Shown here piece after piece: positions 9,235 through 16,291 of a DNA stretch of 64,000 bases (positions are counted from its first letter, which is position 1; each line of letters begins with the position of its first letter). The notes below the pieces were generated by a model that was not told the DNA's origin, searched no databases, and was given only the letters and a program-made list of their open reading frames with translations. The position numbers and the translations under genes are program-made. This stretch comes from an uncultured Microbacteriaceae bacterium (GTDB lineage: Bacteria; Actinomycetota; Actinomycetes; Actinomycetales; Microbacteriaceae): contig CAKZKU010000227.1 in NCBI GenBank assembly GCA_937124545.1, positions 1-64,000 on the forward strand, written 5' to 3'.

Positions 9235-10153
9235 CCGGTGCGGTCAGGGCGTGCTCCATGTTGGTGCTGACCCGATCGCTCAGAGTGTTCAACATCTCTG
9301 TGGCGTCTCGGACAATGGCGTCCTGGGCGGTGTCCAGCCCGTGGAGTAACCATTTGGCAATATCGAGTTCGGCGGAGAACCTCGCGCGCTGCATGATCCA
9401 TTTGTCGGCGCCTGGTCGACTGGCCACGTAGGACGTGTGCACCGCGGCGGCAAAGGATGAATTCGCGGGAAGCGTGAGCCACGCGAGATCGGCCGCAGGA
9501 TCACCTTGATGAAAGTCACTCCAGCCGTCGATGGCGGACACCGCGTGGTCATCAAACAGGATTCGCGACAGGTGCATGTGTCCGTGGATCACGGTGGTGT
9601 CAAACTGCCACAGGCCCTGGTCTTCACAGGCTGTTTCCCAGCGGCGCAACAGCGCCTGGGGGAGGAGCCCGCTCGCGGCCGCTGAATCCACGACCGCCGC
9701 ACATTCGCGCAGGCGCTCGAGCGCACTGCGACGCAAGCGATCGTGGTCTGCTAGCCCGCTGGTGGGGAGGGAGTGAATGGTGGCCAGAGCGATGCCGATA
9801 TTGGCAGCGCTCACCGGTGTGATGGCTTTGGGTGTGAGGTGTGTGCCCGGCAGGTAATCGCCCACACTGAGGAGCCGGCCTCCCACCTCAGAGGTTCCTC
9901 GGACCTGGGGGACGCGGAAGGAAAGACGGGAGCGAAGCCCCTCTGTCAGGGCGCTGGCTGCGGCGAGTTCGCGCCGGTGAAGGGTTTCATCCGAGTCGGT
10001 TTGGGACACCTCAATGAGAAACGGCTGGTTGTTCACATCGTGCACCAGGGCCGCATCGCGTTCGGGAGTGGACAGGTTTTGAGCGCTCACAGCCTGAAAC
10101 CCCGGCACCGCGCTGGTGGCGAGCGCCGATAACATAAGGGGAGTGTGAGCCAT
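9200..10153 (-). CDS. aminoglycoside/macrolide phosphotransferase-like protein, probable pseudokinase
   Basis: A 317-residue member of the APH/choline-kinase fold found between the AdnB and NudC genes of Microbacteriaceae. Its C-lobe reads VIHGHMHLSRILFDD, where active kinases have HGDxHxxNxL: the catalytic Asp is His and the metal-binding Asn is Arg. The DFG-like segment AIDGWSDFHQGDPAADLAWL is kept. Antibiotic phosphorylation is therefore doubtful and a binding or regulatory role is more likely. The start at ATG 10153 is preferred over GTG 10198 because TACCCT lies exactly 6 nt upstream. The 3' end runs 35 bp into adnB. Confidence 0.75.
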   Translation of the reverse strand: MAHTPLMLSALATSAVPGFQAVSAQNLSTPERDAALVHDVNNQPFLIEVSQTDSDETLHRRELAAASALTEGLRSRLSFRVPQVRGTSEVGGRLLSVGDYLPGTHLTPKAITPVSAANIGIALATIHSLPTSGLADHDRLRRSALERLRECAAVVDSAAASGLLPQALLRRWETACEDQGLWQFDTTVIHGHMHLSRILFDDHAVSAIDGWSDFHQGDPAADLAWLTLPANSSFAAAVHTSYVASRPGADKWIMQRARFSAELDIAKWLLHGLDTAQDAIVRDATEMLNTLSDRVSTNMEHALTAPVTQIAESPQAS

Positions 10154-10159
10154 TTCTCC

Positions 10160-10165
10160 AGGGTA
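10160..10165 (-). promoter_or_regulatory. -10 hexamer TACCCT, leaderless type
   Basis: On the minus strand TACCCT is followed by GGAGAA and then ATG at 10153, giving the 6-nt spacing and supporting the shorter start. Confidence 0.55.
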
Positions 10166-10251
10166 GGCGCCAGCAATGGCGACAGGCAGGATAGCCACAC
10201 CGCGAGGGACTCTCTCTTGGCGTGTTTTCAGGCTTCTGCAGAAAGGTGACT

Positions 10252-11181
10252 GTGTCTCTCACCGATGAACTCCCGCTCTCGCGCTCCCGGATTGATCGAG
10301 ACGCGGTGTCTCGCAAGATTCCCGGTTTCTTGGAGGAGTTGTGGGCAAACCCCCAGACCGCCGTTATCGTCATTTGGCGGGGGGAAGCGCTCTTGCAGCC
10401 AGGTTCCGACAGCCAGCTAGCGGTCTTTGCCCCCGCGGATATCCCCGAGTTTCGCCACCGGATCTACCTGGGTCGTGTGACCGAAAGTGTCCGGGATGTT
10501 GCCGAAGGCACACCGTTTGTTGCGGCGGTTATCGGGGACGAGCAGGGTGAGGCTCTCGAGCCTGATGTTTCGCGGTGGATGAGCGCTCGAACAATGGCCC
10601 ACACCCTCGATGACCGCGATTCTGGCCTCGTTATTGAAGCGCTGGCGATGGCCAATTGGCATGATGCTCATGCGTTTTCTCCGGTTACGGGGGCTCCGGC
10701 GCTCCCCTCGCAGGCGGGCTGGACCAGGGTGGATAAAGACACCGGCAAAGACATCTTTCCGCGCACCGATGCCGCGGTGATTGTGTTGATTACTGATGCG
10801 AATGACCGCATCGTTCTGGGAAGCAACGCGCTGTGGGAATCGCACCGCTACTCGTTGCTCGCCGGTTTCGTGGAACCGGGAGAATCCTTGGAGGCGGCGG
10901 TAATCCGGGAGGTCTGGGAAGAATCTGGGCTGGTCGTGCACCGCCCCCGATACCTCGGTTCGCAGCCGTGGCCGTTTCCCGCGTCCCTCATGGTGGGGTT
11001 TCACGCGCAACTGGACCCGGCGCACGCCAATGATTTACGCCCCGATGGCACCGAAATTGTTGACTTGCGGTGGTTTGATCGCACCGAACTGCTCTCCGCT
11101 GACTCGGGTGTGACACTGCCGGGCCCACCGTCGATTGCGCGGGCGATGATTGATGCCTGGCTGAAGCACGAGATTGTCTGA
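10252..11181 (+). CDS. nudC: NAD(+) diphosphatase / Nudix hydrolase without zinc ribbon
   Basis: A 309-residue NudC-family Nudix hydrolase, predicted to cleave NADH/NAD to NMN(H) and AMP and possibly to remove NAD caps from RNA. The complete Nudix box runs from GFVEPGES to REVWEESGL, followed by the NudC-diagnostic SQPWPFP. Where E. coli NudC has a four-cysteine zinc ribbon, this protein reads AFSPVTGAP and RVDKDTGKDIFPRTD, with no cysteine. The GTG at 10252 is chosen because AGAAAGG lies 5 nt upstream; GTG codons at 10222 and 10246 are alternatives. UvrD2 begins 2 nt after the stop, so the genes form an operon. Confidence 0.9.
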   Translation: MSLTDELPLSRSRIDRDAVSRKIPGFLEELWANPQTAVIVIWRGEALLQPGSDSQLAVFAPADIPEFRHRIYLGRVTESVRDVAEGTPFVAAVIGDEQGEALEPDVSRWMSARTMAHTLDDRDSGLVIEALAMANWHDAHAFSPVTGAPALPSQAGWTRVDKDTGKDIFPRTDAAVIVLITDANDRIVLGSNALWESHRYSLLAGFVEPGESLEAAVIREVWEESGLVVHRPRYLGSQPWPFPASLMVGFHAQLDPAHANDLRPDGTEIVDLRWFDRTELLSADSGVTLPGPPSIARAMIDAWLKHEIV

Positions 11182-11183
11182 GC

Positions 11184-12866
11184 GTGACTAACCAGCAGGC
11201 TCTCGAGGGTTTGGACGAACACCAACGGATTGTCGCCACCACGTGGGGGAGCCCGCTGTGTGTCCTCGCGGGAGCAGGAACCGGTAAAACACGGGCGTTG
11301 ACCCACCGCATTGCCCACGGAATCGCTGAGGGCCACTATCAGGCAGACCAGGTTTTAGCTCTCACGTTTACCGCTAAGGCGGCTGGCGAAATGGGGTCGC
11401 GCTTGCGGGCGCTGGGGGTTCCCGCTGTTGCGGCGAGGACCTTTCACTCCGCTGCGCTTCGACAGCTCCAACACTTTTGGCCGACCGTTACTGGCGGCAG
11501 ATTGCCCGATATCGCCCCGTCAAAAGGGCGCCTCATCGCCAAAGCCCTGGAAACCCTCCACCTCACGCCCGACACTGCACTGTTGCGAGATATTGCCGCG
11601 GAAATCGAATGGCGAAAAGTTCAAGGGCTGACCCCCGAGCAGTATCAGGCTTCCCGCCAGGAGCGCGGCGGTTCTTTACCCGGTCGGATGTCACCCGAAG
11701 CAATAAGGGGTGTTCACGAGCGCTACGAGCAGGTCAAGGATGAGGCCTCGCAGATTGATTTCGAGGATGTCCTGCTCGCCACGGTCGGCCTGTTTGAGGA
11801 AAACCCGCAGGTGCTGGAAAAAGTTCGAGCGCAGTACACCTCGCTCCTGGTGGATGAATACCAGGACGTCTCGCCCCTGCAACAGCGGCTGCTGGATTTA
11901 TGGATCGGCCCGAGGGAAGACGTGGTGGTCGTGGGTGACGCCAGCCAAACTATTTACACCTTCGCCGGCGCGAGCGCCCGGTATTTGCTGGATTTTGGCG
12001 AGCGCTACCCAAGCGCGCAGGTGGTGAAGCTGGAGAAGAACTACCGCTCGACTCCCGAGATTGTGACCGCCGCCAACAGCGTGGTGGCCGGCAAACCCGG
12101 TGCGCTTACTCTCACGCCGGTGCGCAAGTCCGGAGCGCCCCTGCGTCGGCACGTTGCTGTCGACGAGGCGGCGGAAGCCGCCTACGTGGCTGCCACGGTC
12201 ACCGGGGCTCTGGCCAGGGGGGTATCGCCCGATGACATCGCCGTGCTGTTGCGCTTTGGCGCTCAATCTCTAGCGGTGGAGAATGCGTTGCGCGACGCGG
12301 GTGTCAGCTACCGGGTTCGCGGCGCAACACCCTTTTTCGAGGAACCTCACGTGGCGCGCGCGGTGATGGAAATTCGCGGGGCAGCCGTCGCGGGTGCTTC
12401 AGAACCGATGCTGCGGGTTGTGGAGGATGTCCTCTTTGGTCTGGGTTTGGGTCCCGAAGCCCCCGAGACCAGCGGTGCTGAGCGATCGCGGTATGAGGAT
12501 TTGGTGGCGTTGCGGGATCTCGCCAGGGCCCAACCGTCGGGCACAACATTGGTGCAGTTTTCTGAAAGCCTTCGCGAAAAATCGGCGGCCGGCGATGCCC
12601 CGAACGTGGGGGCCGTGACGCTGACAACGGTCCACTCGGCAAAGGGCCGGGAATGGCCTGTTGTTTTCCTGGTGGGCCTCACTGAGGGCGCTTTCCCGAT
12701 TTCTTATGCGCTGAGTGACGAGGCCATCGAGGAGGAACGACGTCTGTTCTATGTGGCCATCACGCGAGCCCAAAAAGAGCTCTATCTCACTCTGGCGGAG
12801 CGCTCGAAAGAGGGCAGTGCGCCCCGCACTCCCAGTCGTTTCGTGTCGGCACTCACGCTGGCGTAA
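11184..12866 (+). CDS. uvrD2: UvrD2-like DNA helicase, short form
   Basis: A 560-residue superfamily 1A 3'-5' DNA helicase. Walker A AGAGTGKT is at residues 29-36. TFTAKAA, LLVDEYQDVSPLQ, GDASQTIYTFAGA, LTTVHSAKGREW and YVAITRAQKE follow in the expected order. Mycobacterial UvrD2 is about 700 residues and ends in a tetracysteine segment plus an HRDC domain. This protein stops soon after motif VI (PSRFVSALTLA), so those modules are absent. It is probably translated with nudC, 2 nt upstream, and has no obvious ribosome-binding site. Its 3' end overlaps the convergent gene by 14 bp. Confidence 0.9.
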   Translation: MTNQQALEGLDEHQRIVATTWGSPLCVLAGAGTGKTRALTHRIAHGIAEGHYQADQVLALTFTAKAAGEMGSRLRALGVPAVAARTFHSAALRQLQHFWPTVTGGRLPDIAPSKGRLIAKALETLHLTPDTALLRDIAAEIEWRKVQGLTPEQYQASRQERGGSLPGRMSPEAIRGVHERYEQVKDEASQIDFEDVLLATVGLFEENPQVLEKVRAQYTSLLVDEYQDVSPLQQRLLDLWIGPREDVVVVGDASQTIYTFAGASARYLLDFGERYPSAQVVKLEKNYRSTPEIVTAANSVVAGKPGALTLTPVRKSGAPLRRHVAVDEAAEAAYVAATVTGALARGVSPDDIAVLLRFGAQSLAVENALRDAGVSYRVRGATPFFEEPHVARAVMEIRGAAVAGASEPMLRVVEDVLFGLGLGPEAPETSGAERSRYEDLVALRDLARAQPSGTTLVQFSESLREKSAAGDAPNVGAVTLTTVHSAKGREWPVVFLVGLTEGAFPISYALSDEAIEEERRLFYVAITRAQKELYLTLAERSKEGSAPRTPSRFVSALTLA

Positions 12867-13632
12867 TAACCGAAACGGTGTGGCACAGGCACTGGGGTGA
12901 GGCCTCGATGGTGGTGACACTCCACTCCTGGGAGTGAGTGTCGATTCGTATCCTCTCGCCGGGTTTTGCCCCACGAATCAGGGTGAGTGCAGCCCACGTG
13001 GCCTGCAGGGTCATTGCCGGTGTGTCCGTCGGGGCTGGGGTGTTCCACAGCTGGCTCATCACGGCTTGGTGATGGGGATTGATGGCGAGCTCGTGCTGCC
13101 ATAGGCAGTGCAAGCACGGCCCCAGGCCGGGAGTCACACGCGGTCCGACGGTGACTGATTGGTCACGAAAGATAACGGGTGTGTGAGGTATGTCGTGGGA
13201 CATACAGTCGCGGTACTCGACAGGGTCGAGGACATAGTTCGCCACAATGATTCGCTCGTTGAGGGAGGCGGGCACCGATGTTTCCGACACGGTGTGGCCG
13301 AGCAGCCTGAGATGGTCGGTTACCAGGCGCCGGTGGGCGCTCTCCCCGGTAACGGAAATCGCAATTCCGGCCGCAGGGGGCTTTGTGCCAAGCGCAGTGT
13401 GCACCTGCCGTAGTAAGGAGTCGCGCCGTGCTTCTCCCAATCCGGCGTGGGTTGCGAGCATGGCTATGCCGCTGGGTGTCACCCCTGCCCGAAGGCCTTC
13501 GAGGAGCGGGAGGGCCTCATCCGGCACTTCCTCCACTATGGCCACCACCGGGTCGATTCCGATTTGCAGGGTGTCGGGTGTTCGCCACACCAGGGGAAGG
13601 CGTGGATCCAGGCGAAGGACACGGGAGCTCAT
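12853..13632 (-). CDS. TOMM leader peptide-binding / ThiF-like family protein
   Basis: This 259-residue protein resembles the actinobacterial family annotated as TOMM precursor leader peptide-binding or cyclodehydratase-domain proteins, related to E1/ThiF-like ocin synthetase partners. The C-terminal half has GPCLHCLWQ (CxxC) and a terminal CLC (CxC), together a plausible zinc site. Residues 100-150 look Rossmann-like (AISVTGESAHRRLVTDHL). No precursor peptide, YcaO or dehydrogenase gene is seen nearby, so it is an orphan relative to known thiazole/oxazole pathways. It sits beside uvrD2 as in other actinobacteria (Rv3196 region). A weak CAGTAT hexamer lies 6 nt before its ATG. Confidence 0.65.
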   Translation of the reverse strand: MSSRVLRLDPRLPLVWRTPDTLQIGIDPVVAIVEEVPDEALPLLEGLRAGVTPSGIAMLATHAGLGEARRDSLLRQVHTALGTKPPAAGIAISVTGESAHRRLVTDHLRLLGHTVSETSVPASLNERIIVANYVLDPVEYRDCMSHDIPHTPVIFRDQSVTVGPRVTPGLGPCLHCLWQHELAINPHHQAVMSQLWNTPAPTDTPAMTLQATWAALTLIRGAKPGERIRIDTHSQEWSVTTIEASPQCLCHTVSVITPA

Positions 13633-13685
13633 CCGTGGATACTGGCGAACACCGGCGGTGCCTCGCTCAGGCTATGCACAACCCC

Positions 13686-15026
13686 CTACTCTTCGCCCTC
13701 CAGCAGATCCCTGAGTGCCTGGTCCATGTCGTCGCGGGTGGTTTCAGGGTTGCGCAACCGAGCGATAAACCGGTCCGGGGCATCGAGGTCTTCGTTGGTG
13801 GGGAGTGAGTCTGGGTGTTGCCAAAGGGCATCCCGAGCTTCTGGGCCCAGTTCGGTGGTCAGTTGGGCCCAGAGGGCACTGGCTTCGCGCAGACGCCTGG
13901 GTCGCAGCTCGAGGCCTACCAAGGTTTGGAAAGCGCGCTCCGCTGGTCCACCGCTGGCGCGGCGGCGACGAATGGTTTCTGAGAGGGCGCTGGCTTTCGG
14001 CAGGCGCGAGGTGGCCTCAGCTGTGACATGGTCGACCCACCCTTCAATGAGGGCCAACATGCCCTCGAGTCGATCCAGGGCTCTTTTTTGCTCGTCCGTG
14101 TGTTCGGGGAGCAGCGCGCCCGAAGAGAACAGCTCCTGCAGGGCCTGAGTGTCGGTCGGGTCAAAATCTTGCTGCAGATTCATAATCGCGTCGGAATCGA
14201 TACTGATGCCGGAGGCAAAGTCCCGGATTGCACTGATGAGGTGAAGTCGCAACCAGCGGGCATGCCGGAAGAGTCTCGCGTGGGCAACCTCACGCACTGC
14301 AAGGTAGATGTCCGCTTCTTCCAGTGGAACGTCTAGGTCTGCGGAAAATTCCCGAATGTTCTGGGCTACGAGCATCGCATGGACGTCGTACTCGGAGGCT
14401 CCCTGAATCAGCGGTATCCCGATGTCGCCACCGGAGAGGACCTCTTTAGCGAGGTTTCCGACGACCTGTGCCAGCTGGAGCCGGAACAGACCTTTAGAGA
14501 TGTTTTCCATCTGCCCGGAGAGGGAACCCAAGGTTTCTTTCAGCGACTCCGGCGCATTACTGGCGAGCATGCCCGAAACCGCCCGCGGGATCGCAATGGC
14601 GACAGGTTCCGCGATTTCTTCCCACACCGGCAGGCTTCGCCTGGCCCATTCCGTTCTGGTTGCCACGACCGGGCTTTCGCCAAGCTCCGCAATGGAGGTG
14701 ACTTCGCCGAGCCACAGGGAAGCGATATTTGCCGCAGATTCGAGCGCAGCTCTCGTGGCGGGGTCGAGCGAACGTTGGCCCTCGCCTGCGACGGTGACGC
14801 TGTGGTCACGGGACGCGGTGGATTTGAGCAACCCGTCCGAACCGAACGCGGCACCCAGTTGTTGCATCATCGCTTGGACCTGCGGCCCGTTGATGTCGAT
14901 GCCGGCTGCCTTCATCAACTCTTCGGGGTCAAACGATTCATCCCCTTGAAGGAAACGCTGAAATGCCTCGCGGATCGCATCCTCATCGGGGAAGTCAGCG
15001 GACTCGGCATCATCGTTTTCTGCCAT
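13686..15026 (-). CDS. DUF2342 / zinc-dependent metalloprotease-like protein
   Basis: A 446-residue protein of the actinobacterial DUF2342 family, often annotated as zinc-dependent metalloprotease (Rv3195-like). The putative metal motif is REVAHARLF near residue 250 (ExxH rather than HExxH), followed by a conserved EGWVDHV near 350. It has no signal peptide or membrane segment, so it is cytoplasmic. The N-terminal 40 residues are acidic (AENDDAESADFPDEDAIR). Proteolytic activity is inferred from the family name only. TACGGT 6 nt before the ATG marks a leaderless promoter, back to back with that of the PDZ/Lon protease gene. Confidence 0.8.
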   Translation of the reverse strand: MAENDDAESADFPDEDAIREAFQRFLQGDESFDPEELMKAAGIDINGPQVQAMMQQLGAAFGSDGLLKSTASRDHSVTVAGEGQRSLDPATRAALESAANIASLWLGEVTSIAELGESPVVATRTEWARRSLPVWEEIAEPVAIAIPRAVSGMLASNAPESLKETLGSLSGQMENISKGLFRLQLAQVVGNLAKEVLSGGDIGIPLIQGASEYDVHAMLVAQNIREFSADLDVPLEEADIYLAVREVAHARLFRHARWLRLHLISAIRDFASGISIDSDAIMNLQQDFDPTDTQALQELFSSGALLPEHTDEQKRALDRLEGMLALIEGWVDHVTAEATSRLPKASALSETIRRRRASGGPAERAFQTLVGLELRPRRLREASALWAQLTTELGPEARDALWQHPDSLPTNEDLDAPDRFIARLRNPETTRDDMDQALRDLLEGEE

Positions 15027-15032
15027 GTTTTT

Positions 15033-15038
15033 ACCGTA
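15033..15038 (-). promoter_or_regulatory. -10 hexamer TACGGT, leaderless type
   Basis: On the minus strand TACGGT is followed by AAAAAC and ATG at 15026, a spacing of exactly 6 nt. Confidence 0.55.
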
Positions 15039-15129
15039 GCTGGGGGAAGCGCCCTGGTGCCACCATTTCGCTCAGGGCTTGCCACACGCGAGGTGGTTAT
15101 GCTTGCCGCTTGAGCCACAGAAAGCGCGT

Positions 15130-16230
15130 ATGAGTATCTTCGAAACGGACGACCCGACACCGGGTGTTCAGCAACGCTCGCGGCGCGCCGGGTGGTTGAT
15201 GCTCTCGCTCACCGCCGTGATCATCGTGGGTCTGTCGTTCTTCCCCGCGCCGTACGTCATCGATAACCCTGGGCCCACGTACGACACTTTGGGGTCGGTG
15301 GAAGTGGGGGATGCCACCCTGGATCTCATTGCAATCTCGGGCGGTGAGGTTTACGAGACGACCGGGGAAATTCGTTTGACCACGGTCACCCGTTCAGGCA
15401 ATCCCGACAGCCTGCCCGGCTGGTTGGATGTCCTCTCGGGGTGGTTAGACCCAACCCGCACCGTGATACCGGTCGATATCGCGTATCCACCGGGGGTAAG
15501 CGTTGAACAAAATCGCGAAGCAGCCCAGATCGACATGGAAAATTCCCAGCAAGAAGCCATCGCTGCGGCACTTGCCTACGCGGGGATACCGTTCTCCAGC
15601 ACCCTGATTGTCAGCCAAGCTCTCGAAGGTGGCCCCAGCGAGGGGGTGCTGTTGGAGGATGACCTCATTGTTCAAGCGATGGGAACCCCCGTTCACACCG
15701 TGACCGAGCTACGTGATCTGATCGCCGTCTCCGGTGTGAATACTCCGCTGGACCTTGTGGTTGAGCGCTCTGGTGCTGAGATTGATCTCCAGATTGTGCC
15801 CCGAATGTCAGAGGGAGCATCCCCGATGCCGATGATCGGCATCCTGGTGTCGGGTCGCTACGACTTCCCGCTGGAGATCGATATTGCTCTGGAGAACGTG
15901 GGCGGGCCCAGTGCCGGCCTGGTTTTTGCCCTGGGAATCGTCGACAAACTTAGTCCGGACGACCTCACGGGTGGCGGTATCTTTGCCGGAACCGGCACCA
16001 TTAACGCCCGCGGAGACGTGGGAAGCGTGGGGGGCATTCGTCACAAAATGCACGGAGCGCTTGCGGACGGAGCGCAGTGGTTCCTGGCCCCCGCTGATAA
16101 CTGCCCCGATGTGCTGGGTCACATCCCCGAGGGTTTGAGCGTTATTCCCGTCGCGACGCTGGATGACGCGGTCGACGCTCTTATCGGCATCCGCGAGGGG
16201 ACCCCCGTAGCTGCCTGCCTCAGTGAGTAG
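15130..16230 (+). CDS. membrane-anchored PDZ / Lon-like protease (YlbL family)
   Basis: This 366-residue protein has one N-terminal membrane helix (about residues 21-40), an exported PDZ domain (near 150-235) and a C-terminal Lon-type S16 peptidase domain. The catalytic Ser is S261 in GGPSAGL and the Lys partner is K306 in GIRHKM, so the dyad is intact. The family degrades or cleaves substrates outside the membrane and lacks an ATPase. The ATG at 15130 is chosen because AGAAAG precedes it and the hydrophobic helix then follows a short basic cytoplasmic tail. A TATGCT at 15099-15104 could be its -10 box. Confidence 0.92.
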   Translation: MSIFETDDPTPGVQQRSRRAGWLMLSLTAVIIVGLSFFPAPYVIDNPGPTYDTLGSVEVGDATLDLIAISGGEVYETTGEIRLTTVTRSGNPDSLPGWLDVLSGWLDPTRTVIPVDIAYPPGVSVEQNREAAQIDMENSQQEAIAAALAYAGIPFSSTLIVSQALEGGPSEGVLLEDDLIVQAMGTPVHTVTELRDLIAVSGVNTPLDLVVERSGAEIDLQIVPRMSEGASPMPMIGILVSGRYDFPLEIDIALENVGGPSAGLVFALGIVDKLSPDDLTGGGIFAGTGTINARGDVGSVGGIRHKMHGALADGAQWFLAPADNCPDVLGHIPEGLSVIPVATLDDAVDALIGIREGTPVAACLSE

Positions 16231-16252
16231 GCAATTGCTCAGCGAGCCTTTG

Positions 16253-16258
16253 TAGACT
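16253..16258 (+). promoter_or_regulatory. -10 hexamer TAGACT upstream of UPF0182 gene
   Basis: TAGACT lies 33 nt before the GTG at 16292. The predicted transcript has a short leader with GGAAGG as ribosome-binding site, in contrast to the leaderless genes. Confidence 0.45.
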
Positions 16259-16291
16259 GGGAGTCTCTAACCCAAGGGAAGGCCCTCCGCC

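Noticed and set aside
9200-10153. Antibiotic resistance gene (macrolide or aminoglycoside phosphotransferase)
   Set aside because: The catalytic Asp and metal Asn are replaced, and the gene lies in a conserved core locus without mobility signs.
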